Below the pieces are notes generated by a model. The model did not search any database. It was not told the DNA's origin and saw nothing but the letters and a program-made list of their open reading frames with translations. A stretch of DNA of 64,000 nt from assembly GCA_963820415.1 (NCBI GenBank), contig CAWFZT010000004.1, forward strand, positions 124,001 to 188,000, written 5' to 3'. Below, in pieces: positions 1 through 7,146 of this stretch (positions are counted from its first letter, which is position 1; every line of letters starts with the position of its first letter). This DNA is from CAWFZT01 sp963820415 (GTDB lineage: Bacteria; Chloroflexota; Anaerolineae; Anaerolineales; Anaerolineaceae). The position numbers and the translations under genes were made by a program.

Positions 1-1113
1 GTTACACCTAGCGTGGCAGGTTTTACCGTCACTCCTGCTTCATCAAGTGTGACGGTACAATCGGTAGATCCCAGTCCCAACTTCCCCTGGTTCTTTTCCG
101 GTTATTTTAACTTGACTCCCACCAGCGGGGTCAACCCGGGCGGCGAGCACCGGGCCGTGGCTACCCAGGGCCACTTTACCTACCTGGCTTCCGGTCCCAG
201 CCTGGATATCATCAACATTGCTGACAAGAATAACCCGGTTCTGGTCAAACGTTTCCAACCGTCGATGGGAAAGATAAATGATCTGACCTTGGCGGGCAAT
301 TTTGCCTTCCTGGCTTCGGATGACGGCCTCAACGTTGTAGATATCTCAGACCCGGCCAATGCCTATAATGCGGGTTATTACCTGGATTATGGCGGGCTGA
401 CCGGGGTAGCCGTCAAGGGTCGTTATGCATACCTGGCGTATGGATGGGCGGATCTGTTTATTGTGGACATCAACGATTTTATCACCGGGGTATCCGACCC
501 GGTGGTGAAGTATGTTTCTGAATTCCATATCGCCGGTTACGCCGAGAAGATCGCTGTCTCGGGCAACTATGCTTACATCGCATACGGCGACACAGGCGCA
601 TTCCGTGGGCTGTACGTGGTCAATATTGCCGACCCCTTACACCCGCAGGGAGTAGGTTTTGCCAGCGTCAGCGGCTATCCTATCGACGTGGTGGTTTCGG
701 GAAATTATGCCTACCTGGTCGGAGGGGTGAGCTATGACTATACAACCTTTACTTATACAGGTGGAAGGTTGGATGTCTTCAATATAAGCAATCCTACCAT
801 GCCCAGGCAGATCACCGAAATGACCTTCACCGATCCTGTGTATAATGTAAAAGTCGTCGATGGAGATGTTTACCTCGCCAATGGCCCCAGTGGAATGAAA
901 ATTCTTGATACCAGTAATCCCAAGTTTGGAGTGGATTTACCCCTGGTGAGTACGTTTGCATCCACCTATCCGGCTTTCTGTGTCGACGAACTTGAGAAAT
1001 TCGCTTACGTTGGGTCACAGGACGCGATCCTGGCAAATTCGAAGATGGAAATTGTCTCCATTGCTAATAAAACCGCGCCAGTCTTGCTAGGGTCTATTAT
1101 TCCGTCGCCGTAA
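1..1113 (+). CDS. LVIVD-repeat beta-propeller-like protein (5' partial)
   Basis: The frame is open from base 1, so the start lies outside the window; a GTG at position 13 is only an internal codon. The protein is built of repeating units of roughly 45-55 residues with the pattern 'YLASG..LDIINIADKNNP' and 'AFLASDDGLNVVDISDP', the hallmark of LVIVD repeats, which are thought to form beta-propeller-like surface proteins. At least six units are visible, with spaced 'NYAYLV/YIAYG' strands. No membrane anchor is seen at the C-terminus. The SDR gene follows after 2 bp, so they may be co-transcribed. The family has no known enzymatic role; a secreted or surface scaffold is likely, but the signal peptide is outside the window. 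Confidence 0.8.
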   Translation, partial: VTPSVAGFTVTPASSSVTVQSVDPSPNFPWFFSGYFNLTPTSGVNPGGEHRAVATQGHFTYLASGPSLDIINIADKNNPVLVKRFQPSMGKINDLTLAGNFAFLASDDGLNVVDISDPANAYNAGYYLDYGGLTGVAVKGRYAYLAYGWADLFIVDINDFITGVSDPVVKYVSEFHIAGYAEKIAVSGNYAYIAYGDTGAFRGLYVVNIADPLHPQGVGFASVSGYPIDVVVSGNYAYLVGGVSYDYTTFTYTGGRLDVFNISNPTMPRQITEMTFTDPVYNVKVVDGDVYLANGPSGMKILDTSNPKFGVDLPLVSTFASTYPAFCVDELEKFAYVGSQDAILANSKMEIVSIANKTAPVLLGSIIPSP

Positions 1114-1115
1114 AA

Positions 1116-1901
1116 ATGAACCTACCACCTTTTGCTTCCTTCTTTGATTTTTCTGACCAGGTGATCGTGGTGACTGGCGCCGGGCGAGGGCTTGGCGCAG
1201 GAATAGCCCGCAGGTTTGCTCTGGCTGGGGCCGTCACTGTGATCCACTGTCACACCAGCCAGGCCAGCGCCGATAAATTGGTCGAAGAAATCCAGGCTGG
1301 CGGCGGTTCGGCCTTTTCGTTTTCTGCCGACCTTACCAATCAGGAACAGGTCGAAGGGCTGTTTCAACAAACCTGGCAGCGTTTTGCCCGTCTGGATGTG
1401 GTGGTGAATAACGCTGGCTGCTACCCGGTCACGCCTCTGCTTGAGATAAAGCCGGAGGACTGGGATGGCGTGATCTCCACTAACCTGCGCAGTGTTTTCC
1501 TGTGCACCCAGTCGGCCGCCCGCCTTTTCATCGCACAGGGACGGGGAGGATCGATTATCAATATTTCCTCGATTGAGGGAACCTTCCCGGCCTGGGGGCA
1601 CAGCCACTACAATGCGGCCAAAGCCGGGGTGCTCATGTTTACCCGTAGTGTGGCGCGTGAGCTCGGGCAGCATCAAATCCGGGTCAATGCCATCTCGCCA
1701 GGCTTGATCGGCCGGCCTGGACTTGAGCAAGATTGGTCGGATGGGGTGGAACGTTGGAAGAAGACCGCTCCGCTGGTCCGCCTTGGACAACCCGAAGATG
1801 TGGCTGATGCCTGCCTGTTCCTGGCCTCGCCGGCTGCACGCTGGATCACCGGTATCGACTTGGTGGTGGATGGAGGAGTGTCGACTACGCCCGCATTTTA
1901 G
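1116..1901 (+). CDS. SDR family NAD(P)-dependent oxidoreductase
   Basis: A 261-residue classical short-chain dehydrogenase/reductase, soluble, with full family length. The Rossmann nucleotide-binding motif TGAGRGLG is at about residue 20, NNAG at about 97, the catalytic Ser in 'INISSIEG' at about 147 and the catalytic Tyr-Lys as YNAAK at about 165. The C-terminus has the usual 'ITGIDLVVDGG' ending of FabG-like enzymes. The start ATG is 2 bp after the preceding stop and has no clear Shine-Dalgarno, which suggests translational coupling. The substrate is not predictable; FabG-like 3-oxoacyl reductase or sugar/alcohol dehydrogenase are both possible. Confidence 0.9.
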   Translation: MNLPPFASFFDFSDQVIVVTGAGRGLGAGIARRFALAGAVTVIHCHTSQASADKLVEEIQAGGGSAFSFSADLTNQEQVEGLFQQTWQRFARLDVVVNNAGCYPVTPLLEIKPEDWDGVISTNLRSVFLCTQSAARLFIAQGRGGSIINISSIEGTFPAWGHSHYNAAKAGVLMFTRSVARELGQHQIRVNAISPGLIGRPGLEQDWSDGVERWKKTAPLVRLGQPEDVADACLFLASPAARWITGIDLVVDGGVSTTPAF

Positions 1902-1920
1902 GTCGATTTCAGGAGCGGAT

Positions 1921-2445
1921 ATGGCTGAATCTGATTTTGTTCAAAAACTGATCGTAAAACTTCACCTCGAACCTCTGCAGATGGAAGGCGGCTTGTTCTT
2001 TCAAAGTTACCGCTCCGTTGACGAAATCCCGCTCGAGCACCTGCCCAAGCGCTACCCCAGCCGCCGGCGTTTTTCCTCGGCCATCTATTACCTGCTGACC
2101 CACGAGTCAGACAGCTTTTCTGTCATGCACAAGCTGTTGACAGATGAGATCTACCATTTCTACCTGGGCGACCCGGTTGAGATGCTGCTGCTGTACCCGG
2201 ATGGAAGCAGTAAACACGTCGTTCTGGGAAAGGAAATCCTGGGCAACCAGCAAGTGCAATACGTCGTGCCGCATGGCATCTGGCAGGGTTTACATGTGCT
2301 GTCGGGAGGAAAATTCGCCCTGTTGGGGACCACCATGGCGCCCGGCTTTGAGCCGGATGAATTTGTCCTGGGTCACCGGGCTGAGCTGGTCAGTAAGTAT
2401 CCGCAGGAAAAAGCTTTGCTGCACCGGCTTACCCGGGTTAGTTAA
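1921..2445 (+). CDS. Cupin_5 (DUF985) family protein
   Basis: A 174-residue protein. The start chosen is the ATG at 1921, preceded by AGGAGCGG; longer readings would overlap the SDR gene. The sequence 'LEPLQMEGGLFFQSYRS' at the N-terminus, 'SAIYYLLT', 'WHFYLG'-like 'IYHFYLGDPVEMLLLYPDG' spacing, and 'PHGIWQGLHVL' with 'LLGTTMAPGFEPDEF' match the Cupin_5/DUF985 family of small beta-barrel proteins. The family's function is poorly known; some members are annotated as sugar-binding or epimerase-like. Its stop codon overlaps the stop of the convergent zinc-ribbon gene by 2 bp. Confidence 0.85.
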   Translation: MAESDFVQKLIVKLHLEPLQMEGGLFFQSYRSVDEIPLEHLPKRYPSRRRFSSAIYYLLTHESDSFSVMHKLLTDEIYHFYLGDPVEMLLLYPDGSSKHVVLGKEILGNQQVQYVVPHGIWQGLHVLSGGKFALLGTTMAPGFEPDEFVLGHRAELVSKYPQEKALLHRLTRVS

Positions 2446-3682
2446 TCCCATTCCCCAAATACCTGGGCGGTTTGGCCGTTAATCACCACGTCAAACTTAC
2501 GGCCGTCTTCCCGGCTGACGCAGGTCATCCATAACGGCAGCAGCACCAGTTTGAACGAGTTCGACCAGCATGCAAGAAGAGTCAAAGACTAGGTTTTTGG
2601 CGGCGACGGGAACTTTCTGTTGGGCGCGCTGTTTTTCTACAGCCAGAGCGGTCTGCCGCGCATCCAGGGAGGCATCCCCAACTTCCACCTGGTAGGTTTC
2701 GGCTGGCCAATTGGAGAGATAGCGCAGATCGTAATCAACCAGTGCTTTCAGATTATAGGATTGCAAGACCGGTAAGCAGGCCTTGCACAGCCTTGTAGTC
2801 GCTGGAGCCAGAATATTGAACAGATAGACTACATCCAAACCGGATTGGTCTACCCAATTTTTTCGTTCCTGCACTTGGTAGCGCCAGCTAACTTGCCCGC
2901 CGATATTGAAATCCCAGAAGGGCAGGTACACGCCTACCCCCTTTGAAACGTGCACTAGCATACGTAAGTGACGACTTTGCAGCCAATCATGCAAAGCCTG
3001 CTGAGCCTGCGATTCTGACACTACCAGGGGAAGCACTGCGCTGGGTTGGATAAGGTTGCGCAGGGCCTGGCTCTTCAGCACGTACGCTGAACCACAGTAT
3101 GGGCAGGTAATCGTCAGTTCTTGGGGCAGCAGGATAAAGTTGGCTCCGCATCCCTGGCAAACCAGGGTATAGGCCTGGGTTGGCGCAATGTGCCCTTTAG
3201 CGGTAGCCATGACGATCAAAAAATCCTGGTTCCCAGGTTGATTCTTATCCGGAGTGATGGGCTCGTGAGCGGCGCAGTATTCGCAAGTTAGCGACAGGCC
3301 GTCCGGTGTATAGGTCATGCGGCCGCCGCACTTCGGGCATATAAAACGTCGGGCGTCGGCGGTCTGAGGAGAACCAGCAGCCTGTTGTTTAACCTTATCA
3401 GGGTCGATGATCTCAGCTGGATTGAGTTTTCCATCCAGGATTGCCAGGGAGCGCCGGGCGCGGGCATCCCCCGGATTGTAGGCCAGGATATTTTCCAGCC
3501 AGCTCCGTTTTTCAGTTGGGTCGATGCTTACCTCGCTGAGCCAATACCAGGCTTCCTGGGTCTGGTCTCGGATCCGGGTCCAGGCGCAAGGCCCACTCCA
3601 GGTAATGCCGGGCTTCTTCCGGTTCTTTATTTTTTGCGGCGGCTACGCCACGCACAAGTATGTCTTCAGCTTCCTCGTTCAT
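2442..3682 (-). pseudogene. TPR/zinc-ribbon protein with two frameshifts
   Basis: The longest uninterrupted piece is 2497-3318, but conserved sequence continues on both sides in other frames. The N-terminus starts at ATG 3682 (MNEEAEDILVRGVAAAKN) with a tetratricopeptide-like unit ending 'LEWALRLDP'. A shift at about 3560-3575 leads into 'TQEAWYWLSEVSIDPTEK', then a zinc-ribbon CPKCGG just before 3318, followed by CxxC pairs at 'CEYC', 'CQGC' and 'CPYC'. A second shift near 2550-2560 restores 'NSFKLVLLPLWMTC' and 'FDVVINGQTAQVFG' up to a stop at 2442. TPR plus multi-zinc-ribbon proteins of this type are typical of Anaerolineae and have no defined function. Either the gene is decayed or the sequence has two indel errors. 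Confidence 0.65.
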
Positions 3683-3762
3683 GGATTGAATTATAACTAA
3701 AAAACCAAAGATAGGTGCAGGTAATCAATTGGTCAGTCTTGGTAAAATAGGATCGGTTTCCC

Positions 3763-4345
3763 TTATCTCGCAGACCTAATCAGGTTTTCTGCGATGATGG
3801 AAGAAGAAAGTACCCCCGGCAGCCCTGCTCCAGGATGCGTGCCAGACCCGACAAAATATAGGTTGTGGTATTCTTCTGAACGATTGTGTGGCCTAAACCA
3901 GGCCGATTGGGTCAGGATAGGCTGGACCGAAAAAGCCGCGCCCAGGTAACTTGTTAATGTATCCTGGAAATGCAGCGGGTCGATATAATGCTCGGTAACG
4001 ATATTGGTGCGCAAGTCAGGCAGATAATTTTCTTCGAGGAACTGCATAATCCGGTCGCGATACGGACGGGCCATTTTGGCCCAGTTTATGCCGGAAGCCT
4101 GGTTAGGGACCGGTGATAGCACATAGAAGGATTCACATCCTTCTGGGGCTATGGAAGGATCCGTAAGGGAGGGCATATGCAGGTAAAGGAAGAAATCGTC
4201 GGCCAGCACTTTGTGGTTAAAAATGTCCTCCAAAAGGCCCCTTGTAGCGCTCACCGAGGATGATGTTGTGATGCGCCAGGCGGGAATCGGTGTAGCGCCG
4301 GCGTGTGCCGAAGTAGATGACAAACAGCGACATGCCGTATTTCAT
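3763..4345 (-). pseudogene. Phytoene desaturase (CrtI-type) C-terminal remnant
   Basis: Only the C-terminal third of a CrtI-family FAD-dependent carotenoid desaturase is present. Recognisable pieces are 'MSLFVIYFGTRRRY' (about 4280-4325), 'LLEDIFNHKVL', 'SFYVLSPVPNQ' and the FAD-binding C-terminal 'LYFVGSGTHPGAGLPGV'. There is a one-base shift in the GGGG run near 4236-4240. Upstream of about 4345 the frame meets stops and no N-terminal Rossmann domain is found. Family members are about 490-510 residues, so some 300 residues are missing. This is a true truncation rather than only an indel. No other carotenoid gene is seen nearby. Confidence 0.75.
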
Positions 4346-4460
4346 ATCCATCCTGCCTTCTCACCAATTATTCAAATGAATAGTGTGCCCTGGGAAACGT
4401 CCACTTATTTATAGCATAGTATTTCATATTATCGTGTATCGATGGCATTAAAACCACTCG

Positions 4461-4506
4461 ATGTATAATGTATGTATAATGTCATTACCTTTTATGAGGT
4501 AATGAC
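4461..4506 (+). promoter_or_regulatory. Tandem TATAAT repeats plus 10-bp dyad upstream of ECF sigma gene
   Basis: An 11-bp sequence (ATGTATAATGT) occurs twice back to back at 4461-4482, giving two TATAAT hexamers 11 bp apart. It is directly followed by a perfect inverted repeat, GTCATTACCT (4481-4490), 6-bp loop, AGGTAATGAC (4497-4506). The layout resembles a promoter -10 region followed by an operator. It lies about 65 bp upstream of the sigma-factor start. The regulator is unknown. Confidence 0.5.
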
Positions 4507-4570
4507 CTTCACCGTTCAGACGCTTTTTCCGTTCAATCTCACTTAAGTAAATCTGAGATATAATTTTCCT

Positions 4571-5191
4571 ATGCCTGCGGATGACGAAGCCAGTCTGGTA
4601 CAGAAGGCGCAAAAAGGGGATCTTGACGCATTTAACCGCCTGGTGTTGGCCTACCAGGAAATGGCTTTCAATGTGGCTTTCCGCATCCTCTCAGACGATT
4701 CTGCTGCGCAAGACGCCACCCAAAATGCCTGCCTTTCGGCTTACCGCAGCCTGGGAACCTACCGAGGCGGTTCCTTCCGCGCCTGGCTGCTGCGCATGGT
4801 TACCAATACCTGTTATGACGAGCTGCGCCGGCGTAAACGCCATCCCACCACGCCGCTGGAACCTCAGGGAGATGACGATCAGGAAGAGGTCGAGTCGCCT
4901 CACTGGCTGGCGGATGATGCTCCGGGACCTGAAGGTGCTCTGGAACAGGTTGAATTGGAACAGGCAGTACAGCATTGCCTGGAGGACCTGCCTTATGAAT
5001 TTAGGGTGGTCGTGGTAATGGTAGATGTGGAAGGGCTGGATTACCTGGAGGTAAGCCAGTCGATTGGAAAACCATTGGGCACGATCAAGAGTCGCCTGGC
5101 GCGAGCACGCCTGCGCTTGCGCGACTGCCTGCAAGGGTTCTGGGAACTATTGCCTGCTCAATTCCGTCTCTTAAGTAAGGAACACGAATGA
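4571..5191 (+). CDS. RNA polymerase ECF sigma factor (sigma-70 family)
   Basis: A 206-residue ECF sigma factor. Region 2 is at about residues 20-90 ('DLDAFNRLVLAYQEMAFNVAFRIL', 'AQDATQNACLSAYRSL', 'FRAWLLRMVTNTCYDELRRRKR') and region 4 at about 140-195 ('LPYEFRVVVVMVDVEGLDYLEVSQ', 'GTIKSRLARARLRLRDCL'). An acidic linker (DDDQEEVE) separates them. It would direct RNA polymerase to its own set of promoters. The stop overlaps the anti-sigma start (ATGA), which is the usual sigma/anti-sigma coupling. The tandem TATAAT repeats and dyad upstream may control it. Confidence 0.92.
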   Translation: MPADDEASLVQKAQKGDLDAFNRLVLAYQEMAFNVAFRILSDDSAAQDATQNACLSAYRSLGTYRGGSFRAWLLRMVTNTCYDELRRRKRHPTTPLEPQGDDDQEEVESPHWLADDAPGPEGALEQVELEQAVQHCLEDLPYEFRVVVVMVDVEGLDYLEVSQSIGKPLGTIKSRLARARLRLRDCLQGFWELLPAQFRLLSKEHE

Positions 5192-6141
5192 AGACGCAGC
5201 TTTCCCCCCAGGATTGGCAGCAGCTATCAGCCTATTTGGATGGTCAGCTTTCGACCACCGAAAAAGAACGTCTGGAAACGCGCCTGCCCACTCAAACCAG
5301 CCTGCTCGATGGGTTGGAAGAAATCAGGCAGACGCGCGCTGTCCTGCGTAGCGTCCCCCGGCGTAAGGTCCCGCATAATTTTATCCTGACCCGGGCTATG
5401 GTATCTGAGCAGACCGGGCGCCGTTCAGCCTGGTTCCCGGTCTTAGGTTTTACCTCACTGGTTTCCCTGGTGTTGCTGGCGGCGGTCTCTCTCTTGTTTC
5501 AATCCCAAACAAACTCAGCCCCTGCCCCGGTTGCCATGCAGGCAGCCAGGTCAAACCAGACTGGGGCCACGCAATCGGCATCTCAACCGATGATCATCCA
5601 GTGGGGAAACGGCGGCGTGGGCGGCGGTGGCGGAGGAGGTGGCGCGGTTCCCCAGGCAGCCAATCCTCCGGCGGGGGCGTACGGATTGGGTGGGGGCCAA
5701 CCCCAGGCGCCGCAAAATAACTCGCTGGTGAATGGGCAGGCCACACCTGAGGCAGGCATTGAAGCCGCCCCAGCGGGGACAGAAGTAGCCGTCCCCAAAA
5801 TTGCTGCTCCTAATACAGGTGCGCCGACCGACACGCCGGCTGCCATCTCGCAACCGGCCCTGACTGCGCCGACCGAAGCTCCTGAGGTAGAGGAAAATAC
5901 TCCTACTGTGGGTGCAGCTGTACAGGAGAAACAGGTTCCTAACCAGGCAGAAGGTCCGGTGAATATCTTTGGTATTGCCCCGACCCAGGAACAGGGCTTG
6001 ATCCAATCTGCACCCCCGTCCACTGAAAATTACCAGGCGCCTGGCGCATCGGCCAACTTGCTGCCGTTTATCCAGGCCGGGCTGATCATCCTGGCGGTGA
6101 CCGCCGGTATTCTGGCCTTTTTACTGCGAAAGAAGACCTGA
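5188..6141 (+). CDS. Anti-sigma factor-like membrane protein
   Basis: A 317-residue protein encoded directly after, and overlapping, the sigma gene. Residues 1-65 ('QQLSAYLDGQLSTTEKERLETRL') resemble an anti-sigma domain but lack the zinc-binding His-Cys-Cys set, so it is a zinc-free type. A membrane segment follows at about 85-107. A long Gly/Pro/Ala/Thr-rich external region contains a run of glycines at about 145-155. A second membrane segment sits at the C-terminus (about 290-313, ending LLRKKT). It probably holds the sigma factor at the membrane. The role is inferred from position and the N-terminal domain. Confidence 0.8.
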   Translation: MKTQLSPQDWQQLSAYLDGQLSTTEKERLETRLPTQTSLLDGLEEIRQTRAVLRSVPRRKVPHNFILTRAMVSEQTGRRSAWFPVLGFTSLVSLVLLAAVSLLFQSQTNSAPAPVAMQAARSNQTGATQSASQPMIIQWGNGGVGGGGGGGGAVPQAANPPAGAYGLGGGQPQAPQNNSLVNGQATPEAGIEAAPAGTEVAVPKIAAPNTGAPTDTPAAISQPALTAPTEAPEVEENTPTVGAAVQEKQVPNQAEGPVNIFGIAPTQEQGLIQSAPPSTENYQAPGASANLLPFIQAGLIILAVTAGILAFLLRKKT

Positions 6142-6146
6142 TTGTA

Positions 6147-6638
6147 ATGGATCAGGATATAAATTTTTGTTCGAACTGCGGTACCCGGCTGGAACTGCGG
6201 AACGTCTCTGGTAAAGAGCGCCCGGCCTGCCCTGCTTGTGGGTGGGTTTACATTGCCGATCCTAAGGTGGCGGTAGCCGTGCTGGTTGAAAAAGAGGGGA
6301 AAGTCTTGCTGACCCGGCGGATCAACGACCCTGAACGCGGAAAATGGAGCCTTCCGGCTGGTTTTATGGACGCCTATGAGGCTCCCGAGCGGGCTGCTGA
6401 GCGTGAATGTCTGGAAGAAACTGGTCTTCATGTGACGGTTACCGGGTTGGTGGATGTCCTCGGTGGGCGAGAGCATCCGAATGGCGCGGATGTTTTCATT
6501 CTCTATCGCGCCGTGATTGTCGGAGGGGAATTGAAAGCTGGTGATGATGCCGACCAGGTGGGTTTTTTCGGCCGTAACCAGCTCCCTGTACTGGCTTTTA
6601 ATACTACCCGGAAAGCGCTCGGAAAGTATAGGCAGTAA
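6147..6638 (+). CDS. NUDIX hydrolase with N-terminal zinc ribbon
   Basis: A 163-residue NUDIX hydrolase. The N-terminus has a zinc ribbon (CSNCG at about residue 9 and CPACG at about 31) of the kind found in NudC-like pyrophosphatases. The NUDIX box is complete: G-x5-E-x7-REUxEExGU as 'GFMDAYEAPERAAERE' then 'CLEETGLHV' at about residues 72-95. It should cleave a nucleoside diphosphate linked to another group; NAD(H), ADP-ribose or a sugar nucleotide are candidates. It starts 5 bp after the anti-sigma gene and may be read from the same transcript. Confidence 0.88.
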   Translation: MDQDINFCSNCGTRLELRNVSGKERPACPACGWVYIADPKVAVAVLVEKEGKVLLTRRINDPERGKWSLPAGFMDAYEAPERAAERECLEETGLHVTVTGLVDVLGGREHPNGADVFILYRAVIVGGELKAGDDADQVGFFGRNQLPVLAFNTTRKALGKYRQ

Positions 6639-6646
6639 CTGACCTC

Positions 6647-6674
6647 TTGACTTAACTCCCGTTTGGGTTAGACT
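6647..6674 (+). promoter_or_regulatory. Candidate sigma-70 promoter for tatA
   Basis: TTGACT (6647-6652) is followed after 16 bp by TAGACT (6669-6674), about 70 bp upstream of the tatA start. It matches the -35 consensus in five of six bases and the -10 in four of six. Confidence 0.4.
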
Positions 6675-6746
6675 CGATGCAGTGCCAGAAGCCAGGTTAT
6701 CCGGCACGATCTTAGCGATAAATTCGTAATTTAAAGGAGAATTTCA

Positions 6747-6971
6747 ATGCCTAGTCTTGGCGCCCCAGAACTCATCCTGATTCTGGTTATTATCCTTTTA
6801 CTCTTCGGAGTAGGCCGGATTGGAAAAATCGGTGGTGAACTTGGAAAAGGTATCAAGTCTTTCCGTGAGGGGCTCAAGGGTGATGAACCCGAAGAAAAAC
6901 CCGCAGAAAAACTGGCCGAGAAAAGTGAAGCAAGCGGAAATTCCGAGGATAATCTTCCTCCTTCAGCATAA
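6747..6971 (+). CDS. tatA: Sec-independent protein translocase subunit TatA/E
   Basis: A 74-residue protein with one N-terminal membrane helix ('ELILILVIILLLFGVGRI'), a hinge, and the amphipathic 'GGELGKGIKSFREGLKG' segment, exactly the TatA/E layout. The C-terminal tail is charged and rich in Glu/Lys. It forms the protein-conducting pore of the twin-arginine pathway in the inner membrane. A good ribosome site (AAAGGAGAA) precedes the ATG. No tatB or tatC is seen in the window. A hairpin with a T-run follows immediately, so it is probably monocistronic. Confidence 0.93.
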   Translation: MPSLGAPELILILVIILLLFGVGRIGKIGGELGKGIKSFREGLKGDEPEEKPAEKLAEKSEASGNSEDNLPPSA

Positions 6972-6980
6972 CCATTTATT

Positions 6981-7042
6981 CTACCCGGCAGGTAAAACGA
7001 AAGATTTCACCTGCCGGATGATAATTTTACCGGGTAGTTTTT
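6981..7042 (+). terminator. Rho-independent terminator(s) after tatA
   Basis: Two overlapping hairpins are possible. An inner one pairs CCGGCAGGT (6985-6993) with ACCTGCCGG (7009-7017). An outer one pairs CTACCCGG (6981-6988) with CCGGGTAG (7030-7037) and runs straight into TTTTT (7038-7042). The shared CCGG makes the two mutually exclusive. Confidence 0.6.
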
Positions 7043-7102
7043 CCGTAGAAGGCTTTTCAGGGGGTACCTGTAAAAATTTATCTATACCACTTTTAACCGT
7101 GC

Positions 7103-7108
7103 TATAAT
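7103..7108 (+). promoter_or_regulatory. Extended -10 element of ftsK promoter
   Basis: TGC followed by TATAAT (7103-7108) lies about 40 bp upstream of the ftsK start. The -35 region is weak, which fits an extended -10 promoter. Confidence 0.45.
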
Positions 7109-7146
7109 CACTAGAACAGTCTTTCTGTGATTCGAGAAAGTTAGTC

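Noticed and set aside
5551..6023. Minus-strand reading frames opposite the anti-sigma gene
   Set aside because: They arise from the Gly/Pro/Ala-rich coding sequence on the plus strand and match no family.
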